DNA from: Alistipes sp.
GTDB lineage: Bacteria; Bacteroidota; Bacteroidia; Bacteroidales; Rikenellaceae
Reading direction: 5' to 3'
DNA: 64,000 nt
Assembly: GCA_017623505.1 (NCBI GenBank)
Contig: JAGAOZ010000014.1
Coordinates: 62,001 to 126,000, forward strand
In this document: one piece after another, positions 9,580 to 19,900 of the stretch
Layout: each line of letters starts with the position of its first letter
Position numbering within the stretch: position 1 is the first letter of the stretch
Translations under genes and position numbers: made by a program
Notes under the pieces: model-generated
Databases searched by the model: none
The model's input: only the letters and a program-made list of their open reading frames with translations
Told to the model about the DNA's origin: nothing

Positions 9580-12468
9580 TTAGTTGTTATAAGCCTTTAC
9601 ATCGACGCTGTAACGATTATCAGGCAGCAACTCGCCATCAAACTCAAAGTTGAGCGTACGGCTCTCGCCCGGAAGCAATGTGATGTAGTTATCCTCCGCC
9701 ACATAAGGCAGGATTCGCTCGCCATCGCTTGTGCGACGTGGCTGAATATGCACCGCAAAGGCCACACCTCGACCTACATTTTTTACCGTGGTACGTATTA
9801 TCTTACGCTCGCCCTGCGCTATAAGACGTGTTGTAGTCTTTATCTTCGCCGGCGCAAGGGTATTGAGTGCCTGATAGTTACCACGCTCAGTAGCCCGCCA
9901 ATAGAAGTTCTCCGAAAGCAGCTTACCCTCGGCATCCTTCAACTCCAGACGTATGAAGTGTACAGGCGAGAGCTGAGGTGTTGTCGTATCGTGGTTATAA
10001 AGCTCTATCTCGTAGAGCGAGTAGCCCCATTGCGTAGCTCGCTTCGAGCAATCCACCTTGACGTAACGTGCCGCCTGACGCTCGAGGGCGATATGCTGCT
10101 CGCCACCCTTACATTCCTGCTCGGCATGTACCTCACGCCACTGTGTGCCATCCTGCGAGAGGAGTATGCGGTAGGCTGTCGCATGCGCACCCTCCCACTT
10201 GAGCACCACCTCGTTGAATGTTGTCTGCTTGCCCAAGTCAAGCTCAATCCACTCCTCGTCGTTATACTCACTTGCCCAGCGTGTACCACCATTACCGTCA
10301 GTCACAGCACTTGCTCGCTGTGCGTCACGTGAGGTCGAAGAGGCTCTCACCCTCGCTCCACGCGCCAGATTGCCAATCGAGAAGTTTAACATAAAGAGCT
10401 CCTGCACCGAATTAGGCGCGAGAGATGACTTGAGCTGTTGTGAATATTGTGTCAGCTCGCGACCATCAAGGTCGTAAACCTTTGCCGTAGCCTCAACGTA
10501 GTCAAGTGCCGAAAGTGTGGTATTTATAGCACGTACCGAGTCGTCTGCGTGGCTCCACTGGATATGTATATGCTCACACGCCTTACGCACGCCCCAATAT
10601 GCTCCCGTAGGGTCAAAGTAGTAGTCATAGGTCTGCCATACGAGCGATGGATATGCCGACTGGCTCATCCACGTCATTATACCCGTAGAATTCTGCCACA
10701 GATGGTGTTGCCAGCCCTCATACATAGCCTTATTAACCTCTAAGTTGAGCAGCTGCGCCTTGCGGCAGAAATCCTCGATACCCTCCGGCTCGCCATAGTT
10801 TTCGGCAAGGGCCTCCTCATAGCGGTCAGGGCCTGCATTGGCTGCCAAAGGACCGAAGTAGTGTTTGTTCCACATCTCGTTGCGTGGCCACCAGCTATCC
10901 TCAGGCATAAACTTGCGGAAGCTCTCGAAGGTAGTGAACACCGCTGTACCTATCTCTGTACGGAAGCCCCACTCAGGACGTCCCTTATAGCCATACATCA
11001 TCGGATAAGGCGTGAAGTACCAGCTCGGATGCATATTTGCCCACGGACCACTGCCCGACAAGCCCTGCGAGTTCGATATAGACTGATAATGGCGGTCGCC
11101 ACCATCGTAATATGCCACGTCGCCACGCAACCAATCATCGAGCGGCTTTTCGGGCACACCCTCATTGTCGCCGCACCACACAGCTATCGAGGCGTGGTTG
11201 CGCAGACGCTTAATCTTCTCTATGGCGTTGGCGTGGAAGGCTTGCAGGTCGTGTGGCAGGTTACGATGTGAGTTGAGCCAAAAATCATCCCACACCATAA
11301 TACCATACTTATCGCACGCATCGTAGAACTCCTCATCCGTGACAGAGCCTATCCAGTTACGAATCATATTGTAGTTCATGTGACGGTGCAGAGCTACGCG
11401 CAAATCATACTCCTCGCCACGTGAGCGCACCAACCACTCACTCATACCCCAATTACCACCTTTGATGTATACGGGCTCGCCATTTATCTTAATACGGAAT
11501 ATGCCATCGACCATCTCATAGTCGTATTGACGGATGCCGAAACGAATTTCATCCGCATCGGAAACTCTCTCGCCCTCCGCAAGCTCTAAGTGCAACTCAT
11601 GCAACACAGGCTCGCCCATACCGTTAGGCCACCACAAAGCGGGATTCTCCACAACCAAAGCCTCCACGTTGTGTGGATTAAGCACCACCTCACGGCTCTT
11701 GCCGGCCTCGACAGTAACCTCCTGCTCGAAAGTCAAGCCCAAAGGCTTTATCTCGCCACGCAAAACACCCTTCCACGTCTTCGTAGAGTGGTTCTGCACC
11801 TCGGTCTGGAGCGTCAGGAACGCCTTGTCGTGTGAACGGCTCAAGCGGGTGCGCACCCAAGGGTCCTGGAGCGTTACATCGCCCGAAGTTGTGAGGAACA
11901 CGTCGTCGGTAACGCCACTCAACAAACCCGGCACATAAGGCATCCAATCCCAACTTGCCGAGGCGATATATGTTGGCGAGCGGAAGTTAGGGACAGGGTG
12001 TCCTACCCACTCCACCTCGACACTTAGCACATTCTCAGCCTTGACAATCTGCGTGATGTCGTACTTGCCTCGCTGCATAAAGCCATCGAGCAGACCTAAA
12101 TAGGTGTCATTGAGATAGACCTTGCCCTTGCGATTCACGCCCTCGAAATTTAGCCACAGACGCTCACCCTCCCTCAGCGAAGGGGTGGTAAAACGGCATG
12201 TATAGAGAAAATCTCGGTCATAACGTCGCTTATCGACGCGATGTACATTATCACCGAAATTTGGGTCCTCCTCGATGCCCGCCTCCACGTATGATGTAAA
12301 GACACAACCCGGCACCACAGCCTTTACTGCGGGCAAAGCCTCGCCCTCAGCGATTGGTTGCACCTGCCACTCAACACCCTCTGTGCCGCTATTCAAAGAA
12401 AAGCGTTGCTGTGCTTGAAGCGTTGTTGTAGCTAAAAATAAAGCGGCTATCGCAAATAAAATTCGCAT
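9580..12468 (-). CDS. GH2 beta-mannosidase-type glycosidase with inserted F5/8C carbohydrate-binding domain
   Basis: 962 residues with a signal peptide ending LQAQ (20). Domains: jelly roll (about 25-190), Ig-like (195-310), TIM barrel (315-640), then an Ig-like domain interrupted by an F5/8 type C (CBM32-like) module at about 702-824. The Ig fold appears to resume at FIRLELKDAEG. The acid/base is Glu436 in WCGDNEG (usually WCGNNE, so Asn to Asp) and the probable nucleophile is Glu505 in FRTEIG. The SAYPSLVWQTYDYY and GAYWGVRKACE motifs are those of the beta-mannosidase / exo-glucosaminidase side of GH2. In a mannosidase locus a beta-mannosidase acting on the Man-beta-GlcNAc core is the natural reading. 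It is preceded by a terminator-like hairpin. Confidence 0.87.
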   Translation of the reverse strand: MRILFAIAALFLATTTLQAQQRFSLNSGTEGVEWQVQPIAEGEALPAVKAVVPGCVFTSYVEAGIEEDPNFGDNVHRVDKRRYDRDFLYTCRFTTPSLREGERLWLNFEGVNRKGKVYLNDTYLGLLDGFMQRGKYDITQIVKAENVLSVEVEWVGHPVPNFRSPTYIASASWDWMPYVPGLLSGVTDDVFLTTSGDVTLQDPWVRTRLSRSHDKAFLTLQTEVQNHSTKTWKGVLRGEIKPLGLTFEQEVTVEAGKSREVVLNPHNVEALVVENPALWWPNGMGEPVLHELHLELAEGERVSDADEIRFGIRQYDYEMVDGIFRIKINGEPVYIKGGNWGMSEWLVRSRGEEYDLRVALHRHMNYNMIRNWIGSVTDEEFYDACDKYGIMVWDDFWLNSHRNLPHDLQAFHANAIEKIKRLRNHASIAVWCGDNEGVPEKPLDDWLRGDVAYYDGGDRHYQSISNSQGLSGSGPWANMHPSWYFTPYPMMYGYKGRPEWGFRTEIGTAVFTTFESFRKFMPEDSWWPRNEMWNKHYFGPLAANAGPDRYEEALAENYGEPEGIEDFCRKAQLLNLEVNKAMYEGWQHHLWQNSTGIMTWMSQSAYPSLVWQTYDYYFDPTGAYWGVRKACEHIHIQWSHADDSVRAINTTLSALDYVEATAKVYDLDGRELTQYSQQLKSSLAPNSVQELFMLNFSIGNLARGARVRASSTSRDAQRASAVTDGNGGTRWASEYNDEEWIELDLGKQTTFNEVVLKWEGAHATAYRILLSQDGTQWREVHAEQECKGGEQHIALERQAARYVKVDCSKRATQWGYSLYEIELYNHDTTTPQLSPVHFIRLELKDAEGKLLSENFYWRATERGNYQALNTLAPAKIKTTTRLIAQGERKIIRTTVKNVGRGVAFAVHIQPRRTSDGERILPYVAEDNYITLLPGESRTLNFEFDGELLPDNRYSVDVKAYNN

Positions 12469-12479
12469 CTTCTTGAATT

Positions 12480-12513
12480 AAAAAATGTACCCCGCCCCGC
12501 AAGACGGGGTACA
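12480..12513 (-). terminator. Terminator-like hairpin inside the glycan operon
   Basis: Perfect 9-bp arms TGTACCCCG (12486-12494) and CGGGGTACA (12505-12513), followed on the minus strand by six Ts (12485-12480). It lies 15 bases after the stop of the 12528-13880 gene and 12 bases before the GH2 start. It therefore separates the susCD part from the enzyme part while leaving no room for a normal promoter. Confidence 0.85.
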
Positions 12514-12527
12514 CGATAAACACAATC

Positions 12528-13880
12528 TTACTCTACATCGTTGTAAACATTCTCCCAACCATATACACGGAAGAAGAATGGACGATAGAAGTCAGCACTA
12601 CCCTCACGGTTGAAGTTATCCCAGAAGTTTACCGGGTCACTGTTGGTAGAGAATACCAACTCGCCATCACGTGAGAGTGACTCCTGAAGGTTAATCATAT
12701 ACCAACGCTGCTGGTATACATCACCCAACTTATCCAAAGTCTTAGGCAAGGTGAAGAGCAACTGACGGTCTACGAAAGGACCATAAGGGGTCTCTGAACG
12801 ATACATATATACGTCGCGACCAAATGGGAAGCCCTCCATAAACATATAGTACATGCCATCACGCTCTACAACCCAAGGCATTGAGCCTGAGTACTCTGAA
12901 ACGTATGAACGGAGCATCTCCTCGTCGGTTGGGACCTGAGTCTGCCATACCCACTCACCCTCAACGTTACGGATGTAGTACTCCCACTCGCTTCCGAGGT
13001 CAAGAGTCGTTGTACGAGCTACACAAGGGCGGCAAATAAAGCCATCCTGCTTGGTAGTGTAGAGGTAGACGTGACCCTCCTCGTAATCCTCAAACATTGT
13101 TGAGCCGTAGCCCTGACCATCCTGCTTGAAGTCGTAGTTTGTCGAGAGAACAGACATATAGGTACCATCGCCCGGAGTACCCTCCAAGCTATACTCACGC
13201 AAGCAACCGTCGATGTTAATCATCGCACCACCGCCCTGTGTGAGATCTACACCTGTCCACAACATCTGCAACACGTTACCGCGTGCAGGGTCGTTGTAAA
13301 CTGTTGCATCACCTGCCCAGTATACGAAGTCCTGGTCAATATCGCCAGCCTGAATCTGTCCCTCAGACAAACTTGCCTTAGGGTGACGGATATGAGTGCG
13401 AGCCTGATAGTAGTTCGAAGCATCTGGGTTATCGGTGTTGATAAACTCATTGAGCCATACAAGATTCTCGTCGCTCTGCTCTCCTGTCTGAATCATCACA
13501 GAGTTACGAGGGAAGTTAGAGTTGTAACGTGCACGGGTTACAGGGTCTACGCGACCGTAGAAGCTATCGTTGAAGGTCCAATAGATGTTACCATCTGGCA
13601 ATGCGGTAGTCAAAACGCCATCGCCACCGTTCCAACCGAGTGTACGGGTAAACATCTGGTCGTACTTCTTATCCTTATATACGAAGACACAATCAGCCTG
13701 ACCACCCTCATTATACATCAACTCCAAACCCCACTCAGGGTTGAGTGCAGGAGGGGTCAAAGTCTCTGGCATAGCAGGGCCATCCTCGTAAGGTACCTCC
13801 TGGATATCGTACTTGGTGCAGCCAACCAACGTTGCCACAGCAAATACAATAAGGTATAGTGATAAAAATTTCTTGTTCAT
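12528..13880 (-). CDS. Surface lipoprotein with DUF5005/DUF4185-like beta-propeller
   Basis: 450 residues with lipobox LVGC (Cys21). The sequence has repeated beta-propeller-like strands: YWTFNDSFYG, the NSVMIQTG segment, VYWAGDATVY, and a C-terminal PYGPFVDRQLLF and DGELVFSTNSDP. These resemble the DUF5005/DUF4185 group found in Bacteroidetes glycan loci. No catalytic residues can be assigned, so it could be a glycan-binding protein or an uncharacterised hydrolase. It is the fourth gene of the susC-susD series, 22 bases after the DUF4361-like lipoprotein, and is followed by the hairpin at 12480-12513. A surface location is likely. Confidence 0.62.
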   Translation of the reverse strand: MNKKFLSLYLIVFAVATLVGCTKYDIQEVPYEDGPAMPETLTPPALNPEWGLELMYNEGGQADCVFVYKDKKYDQMFTRTLGWNGGDGVLTTALPDGNIYWTFNDSFYGRVDPVTRARYNSNFPRNSVMIQTGEQSDENLVWLNEFINTDNPDASNYYQARTHIRHPKASLSEGQIQAGDIDQDFVYWAGDATVYNDPARGNVLQMLWTGVDLTQGGGAMINIDGCLREYSLEGTPGDGTYMSVLSTNYDFKQDGQGYGSTMFEDYEEGHVYLYTTKQDGFICRPCVARTTTLDLGSEWEYYIRNVEGEWVWQTQVPTDEEMLRSYVSEYSGSMPWVVERDGMYYMFMEGFPFGRDVYMYRSETPYGPFVDRQLLFTLPKTLDKLGDVYQQRWYMINLQESLSRDGELVFSTNSDPVNFWDNFNREGSADFYRPFFFRVYGWENVYNDVE

Positions 13881-13902
13881 AATAATTCTCTAATTAAATA
13901 TT

Positions 13903-14889
13903 TTAGAACTCTGAACGAACCATAGTCTCGCGTACATCATACCAAACACCCTCAGATGGCATACGATAACGATAATACAGATAGATGGTCTTAGTCTCTG
14001 GGTCATAACCCGACACCTCGATAGGCGACATCGCAACCTCGATAGCATCTGATGAATCGAGATAAGGCTCGATAGTAACCTTACGCAATGGCTTCACATC
14101 GTCGGTGAGTACACCCTCAACATATACAGGAGCGTTAATCCACTCATCCTTAGAGATAGTCACCTTGAGGCTCATCTGACGGATAGTGCGGTTGTCGCTC
14201 GACACCTTAGCAGCAGGCATAATAGCGATGCTGTTAGCTCCAATAGGAGCAACCAACTTCGATGAGTTGATGCTCTGGCGGCGAACATCCGAACCAAAGA
14301 TATTGTTAGTCAGCCAACCAGCCTGAGTAGTACCGTTCATTGTGTAGTATGTGCTACGCTGAGTTGTTGCAAACTCATTCTTGCGGTGCACCTCCAACAA
14401 AGCATAGTACTTAGTGAGTGAAGTCATATATGCCGATACCTTCTCTATGCGCAAAGGAATAAAGTAAGTCTCCCAAGGCAACAAGTTGTCGATATTAACA
14501 TTGATAGGAAGGAACGCTGTGTTCTCACCAGCCTCCATCACTACCTCCCAACTCTTGATAGAGTAGTTCTCCTCAGGCAGCTGCATAGCGTATGAGTCGA
14601 ACTGAGTATCGAAATTAAGCTGGTTGTAGTTACCAATAGCCTCTGTATCGAGGGCAAGCTTAATTGTGCAAGGCTCATCGAGAGGAGTAGTACCGCTGGC
14701 ATAGAGAGCCAACAAGCCCTCATCACCGCCATACTCGAACTCCTGACCGATGATATTGTTATCGCCGCTGACAATCGAAATCTCCTTACGGTAGAGCTCG
14801 TCCTTGTAGAACTCCTTCTCGCAAGAAATCAACCACATAGCATTGAATGCTACAACGGCAACGATTATTATTTTACTTATTGTTTTCAT
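13903..14889 (-). CDS. Surface glycan-binding lipoprotein, BT_3987-like/DUF1735 plus DUF4361-like
   Basis: 328 residues with lipobox LISC (Cys23). The N-terminal half shows the DUF1735 (BT_3987-like) pattern: an Ig-like domain with a TIKLALDTEAIGNYN strand, a LPEENYSIKSWEV strand and the TYFIPLRI strand. The C-terminal half (about 170-328) resembles DUF4361 and ends in YLYYRYR. Such proteins follow susD in mannan and N-glycan loci and act as accessory surface glycan-binding proteins. It starts 21 bases after susD ends. No enzymatic motif is seen. Confidence 0.72.
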   Translation of the reverse strand: MKTISKIIIVAVVAFNAMWLISCEKEFYKDELYRKEISIVSGDNNIIGQEFEYGGDEGLLALYASGTTPLDEPCTIKLALDTEAIGNYNQLNFDTQFDSYAMQLPEENYSIKSWEVVMEAGENTAFLPINVNIDNLLPWETYFIPLRIEKVSAYMTSLTKYYALLEVHRKNEFATTQRSTYYTMNGTTQAGWLTNNIFGSDVRRQSINSSKLVAPIGANSIAIMPAAKVSSDNRTIRQMSLKVTISKDEWINAPVYVEGVLTDDVKPLRKVTIEPYLDSSDAIEVAMSPIEVSGYDPETKTIYLYYRYRMPSEGVWYDVRETMVRSEF

Positions 14890-14910
14890 CGTTAGACTGA
14901 TTTAGGGTTA

Positions 14911-16911
14911 TTACTTTTCCCAACCTGGGTTCTGATCCAGACTTGGCACCTTACGAAGCTCGTTACGGTGCAAAGGCATAAACATATACTTAGGGTTGAA
15001 CTGACGCTCACGGATAGTCTGGTGTGAGATGATAACCGGTGCGTAGAAGCCTTCCCACTCACCAGCCTCAATGTTCAAACCTGTCAATGGCTCACGCTCC
15101 AACTCCTCGAAGATACCCCAACGGCAAATATCGTAGTAACGACGGTTCTCGTGGAGGAACTCTACCAAACGCTCGCGCTGGATAGCCTCGTTGAATGACT
15201 CTGTTGAAGCCAACTCCTCAGCTGAAGCACCTGGCAAACCGGCACGGTAACGAACCTGGTTGAATGCTGCTGCCATAGCCATCTCATCACGGCTGAAGGT
15301 CTCGCCATCGATAGTGTGTGACTTAGTGAGGTTGTTCAAAGCCTCAGCATAAATCATCAGCACCTCGGCGTAACGGATGATAGGGAATGTCTTCTGGATA
15401 ACGCGTGGGTTGTTACCTGTACGTGCATCACGTGGATGGATGTACTTACGGCAAGTGTAACCTGTGAGGTTGTAAACACCCATAGTCTGAGTGTTGTTCT
15501 TACCCTGAGGTGCACCATTGTAGTACTCAACAACCTTATGCTTCATATCCTCTGATGAAGTAGACTCCATAGTCCAATATGCACCAGAGAAACCGATACT
15601 TGCATAGAAACGTGGCTCACGGTTAGCGTATGCCTTATAGGTACCACCCTTGAGGATATACTCCTTAGAGAGATACATGTCAGCATCTGTTACGCACTGT
15701 GGGTCGTAAGGACGGTCCTCATAAGGATACTCCAAACTTGAGTTGCTTATATCACGACCATCGGCCATACGATAAGCATCAATAATGCGCTGTGGGATAG
15801 AGATTGCGCTTGAACCACCCAAACGGATTGGGAAGCAAACGTCAATCTGGTCGGTAATACCCTGTGTTGTACCCCAAATAATCTCCTTATTCTGGATGTT
15901 AGGAGTCTCACCTGTAAACATCTCTGAATATGAGCGGAATGGGTCGATACCACCTGCTCCATCAGGGAACTGTGCAGCAGGAACATTTGCTGGCAATGGC
16001 AAAGTGTAGTCGTCAGCCTCTACGGTGTGCAGACGATAAACACCCAAATCCATAACCTTCTTAGCAGCATGAGCAGCCAAAGCCCACTTACGCTCGTCAT
16101 AAGTCTGAGAAACGTAGTGTACGCCGTCGCTTGAACGAGTAAAGCCACCGAAGTAACGCTTAGCTACCGAACCACCATTGAACAGAGGTGATGCAGCCTG
16201 CAAGCGCAGACGTGCGATAAGAGCCCAAGCTGTACCCTTGGTTGGTGCGCCCCACATATCAACAGGGTTCTCCAAAGGAAGGTCCTCAGCTGCAGCCTCC
16301 CACTCCGAGCAGATGTACTCTACACACTCGTCGTATGTAGCACGCTGAGTAAGGTAGTATTCAGGGTCCTCGTTAGTATCCAAAACCTGGTCGCCCAACA
16401 AAATAGCAGGGCCCTGGTTCATAAGGATAAGGTAATAAGCGTAAGCACGCAAGAAACGAGTCTTGGCACGAAGCTCCATCTTATCGAAAGCGTTCATATC
16501 AGGTACCTCGTCAATCTTAGGCAAGATAGTGTTACACTTACGGATAATCTTATAGCATTTTGGCCATACGTTGAAATCCCAATCCCAGCCACCGGTTGCG
16601 GTGTATGAGATTTTGTTGGTCGTAAGAAGTGTTCCTGGGAACTGTACATCCAAGAAACCGTTGTTGAATGTTCCGCAGCTCACTGCCTCATCTGAAGCCG
16701 TAGCACCAGGAACATTACACCAGTAGTAGAGGCGGCCATCGTGTGGCAACTCCACAACAGCACCATTGAAGTAACGCTCAATGTTGTACTGGCTCGCAAA
16801 GATATCCTCCTCCTTAGGTGTATCCTCAAAGTAACCGTCTACGTTGAGGAAATCGCAACCTGCGAACAAGAGGCTGAATAGTGCGATAGGTAATATAAAT
16901 AATTTTTTCAT
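14911..16911 (-). CDS. SusD-like outer-membrane glycan-binding lipoprotein
   Basis: 666 residues with lipobox LFAGC (Cys19) and the typical start CDFLNVDGYFEDTP. It is a SusD/RagB-type TPR-rich lipoprotein that caps the SusC channel and binds the glycan. The N-terminal part includes LRAKTRFLRAYAYYLI, the conserved TPR helix. The C-terminal part has EVLMIYAEALN, RERLVEFLHENRRYYDICRW and KYMFMPLHRNEL, all standard SusD signatures. It is longer than the ~550-residue norm, probably through loops in the middle. It lies 25 bases after susC; the pair sits in the middle of the operon, not at its start. Confidence 0.95.
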   Translation of the reverse strand: MKKLFILPIALFSLLFAGCDFLNVDGYFEDTPKEEDIFASQYNIERYFNGAVVELPHDGRLYYWCNVPGATASDEAVSCGTFNNGFLDVQFPGTLLTTNKISYTATGGWDWDFNVWPKCYKIIRKCNTILPKIDEVPDMNAFDKMELRAKTRFLRAYAYYLILMNQGPAILLGDQVLDTNEDPEYYLTQRATYDECVEYICSEWEAAAEDLPLENPVDMWGAPTKGTAWALIARLRLQAASPLFNGGSVAKRYFGGFTRSSDGVHYVSQTYDERKWALAAHAAKKVMDLGVYRLHTVEADDYTLPLPANVPAAQFPDGAGGIDPFRSYSEMFTGETPNIQNKEIIWGTTQGITDQIDVCFPIRLGGSSAISIPQRIIDAYRMADGRDISNSSLEYPYEDRPYDPQCVTDADMYLSKEYILKGGTYKAYANREPRFYASIGFSGAYWTMESTSSEDMKHKVVEYYNGAPQGKNNTQTMGVYNLTGYTCRKYIHPRDARTGNNPRVIQKTFPIIRYAEVLMIYAEALNNLTKSHTIDGETFSRDEMAMAAAFNQVRYRAGLPGASAEELASTESFNEAIQRERLVEFLHENRRYYDICRWGIFEELEREPLTGLNIEAGEWEGFYAPVIISHQTIRERQFNPKYMFMPLHRNELRKVPSLDQNPGWEK

Positions 16912-16936
16912 AATTGCTTAATTTTGATGTTTCGGC

Positions 16937-19900
16937 TTAGAAGTTCAGATAAATCTGCAATGAGAAACGACGTGGGATAGGATATGCCTGTCCGTTGAAG
17001 ATAGCCTGCTCAGGGTCGAACAAATCGACGCTATCCCAGAGAGCCAAGTTCTCACACAAAATCTGGAAGTCGATAGACTGCAAGCCCAAAGCACGCTTCA
17101 AGCCAGGAGTGCTGAGGTTGTAGTTCAGACTCAACTCCTGCAAACGCAAGTAGCGAGCGTTGCCCTTCCAGAAAGTCGAAGGTTTAGTGTTGTTCACGTT
17201 GTGACCGTAGTACAGACGTGGGAAGCGAGCGTTAGGGTTCTCAGTAGCCAAGTTGCCTGAGTACTCTGCTGCTGTCCAACGGTTTGCTGGGTCATAAGCG
17301 ATAGACAATACGTTACCCTTATATCCGTTGTTGAATGGCATATAACCGTCGAAGCGGCCACCATCCGAACCACCATAGAGGAAGTAGTTGTTACCTGTAC
17401 CCTTGAACATCACGTTCAAAGTCCACTTCTTATAAGTAAGCTCAGCACCGAAACCGTACATGAACTCAGGAATACCTGATGAAGAGAACAAAGGCACCTG
17501 GTCGTCGTCAGTTACAATACCGTCACCATTCACATCCTTATACTTGATATCACCCGGACGTACTGTACCAAACTGTGCAGGGCTCAAATCAACATCCTGC
17601 TGATCCTTGAACAGACCCAGTGAGATGAAACCGCGCTGTACGCCGTTAGGATAACCGGTCTTGTTCATATAAGGATACAACTGCTCAGCCTCCTCCCAGT
17701 TGTTAATCTTATTCTTAGAGAGTGTGAAGTTACCACGAACAGTGAGGTGTGCCTCCTTGCCCAGAGGTTGGAAATACTCGAAGTTACCATCGGTACCCCA
17801 GCTGGTCATGCTACCTACGTTACCATAAGGCATTGTGATAACACCGACATAGTCAGGCACCTGAGCACGCTGCTGGAAGATACCCTCACGACGGTCGTTA
17901 AAGTAATCGACTGTCAAAGTGAAGCGGCTGTCGAAGAGGTGCAAATCCACACCGACGTCAAACTTCTTAGCCTTCTCCCATGCCAAGTTGTCGGCACCAA
18001 CACGGTCCTCGGTCAATGTACCCTGACCACCCCAACCGGTGATTACGCCGTTGTCCTCCTTGATGATTGTCAAATATGGGAAACGAAGGGCAGAGATACG
18101 GTCATTACCTACCAAACCGTAAGATGCACGTACCTTCATGAAGCTCAACCACTTCATATTCTCCTTCACCCACTTGTACTGAGTTGGCGACCAACCCACA
18201 GCCACAGCAGGGAAGAAACCGTACTGCTTACCTGACTGGAAGTTCTCCGAGCCGTTCAAACCGAAGTTCACGTCTACGAAGTAAGTATCGCGGTAGCCGT
18301 AAGTGAAACGACCAGAAAGACTCTGATAACGCTTAGCAATAGCGTTCATACTGTCGCTTGCACCTGACTCGATTGTGCTCTCCAAGTAGTAGAACAACAA
18401 ACCGCCTACACGGTGATGACCAAATGCACGGTTGTAGTGCAACTGAGCATCGAAGTAGAGCTTACGCCAAGACCAAGCCTGTGAGTTATACTGAACAGAT
18501 GTACCTACTACCTGCTCCGAAAGCATCAACTTACCTGTGTTGCTACGCTCACGTGCGTACCACAAAGAAGGCATTGTGTAGCGGCTCTCACCGAAGAGGC
18601 TCTGACCATCCCAAGAACCGTTTACCTTAGCAGAAAGACCCTCGGTAATCATATCGAGCTTCTGAGTGATACCGATATTAACCAAGTTACGAGTTGTATT
18701 CTCAACAGTGTTACCTGTGTAGTTCAACAACACGTGTGGAGGAATATCATTACCTGCTGTACCTGATGATGGAAGCTCACCGCTTGAATAACGCAATGGA
18801 TACATCACAGGAGTAGTCTTAGCCTGTGACTCCCAAATCCAGTCAGTGAGTGACTGAGCACCACGGCTGTAAGGCTGACCCATTGAAGGACGCTTGTTCA
18901 CTGAGAGATAACCTGTTGCACCCAGATAGAGCTCTGTGGTCTTTGTCAGGTTAATATCCACGTTGATACGGTAGTTATAAGTATTGTAACCTACACCCTT
19001 GTTGTACTTACTGTCGTTCATGCTCTTATAAGCCGAAGACTCCGAAGACATACCGAGTGAAGCAAAGTAACGAGCGATAGAACCACCACCACGAGCAGAG
19101 ATATACTGTGTGTGCTGGAATGATACCGGACGAAGGATAGCATCCTGCCAATCCACGTCTGGGTAGAGGTCTGGGTCCAAACCGTAACGGATGATATCCA
19201 TCTGAATATCATTGTACAGAGGAGTCATACCTGTTGCAACAGCAGCCTCATTAGCCATCTCTGCATACTCGGTAGCACGCAAGTAGTCAGGCAAACGACG
19301 CAACTCCGATACGGTGTAGTTTGAACGGAATGTGATGTTGAGCTTCTGCTCCTGACCACGCTTTGTTGTAACGAGTACAACACCATTCGCACCACGGCTA
19401 CCGTAAACGGCTGTTGCAGCAGCATCCTTCAATACTGAGAACTGCTCAACGTCGGCAGGGTCAATCTGTGAGAGTGAACCCTCCAAACCGTCAATCAACA
19501 CCAAAGCACCGCTGCTCGCACCGAAAGTACCGATACCACGCACCCAGAACTCTGAGATGTTACGACCTGGCTCACCGCTGGCCTGCATGGTAATCACACC
19601 TGGTACACGACCACCGAGGGTGTTTACGATGTTTGTTGCAGGAACCTCCAACTCTTTTGTATCGATAGACGAGATAGCACCGGTCACGCTGGCTTTACGC
19701 TGCGTACCCATACCTACTACGACAACCTCGTCGAGTTCGACACCCTCCTGCATTACGATAATCACTTTCTTCTTGTTAGTGATAACCTGCTCTACTGTCT
19801 CATAACCGAGGAATGTTACTCCCACAGTGTTATAGAGGTCAATCTTCATAGAGAAGTTACCTTCGGCGTCGGTCAGTGTACCCACGCCCGGCTTATCCTT

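Noticed and set aside
9472-10332. Plus-strand open frame opposite the SGNH and GH2 genes
   Set aside because: Shadow of the codon bias of the minus-strand genes; no recognisable domain and no ribosome-binding context.
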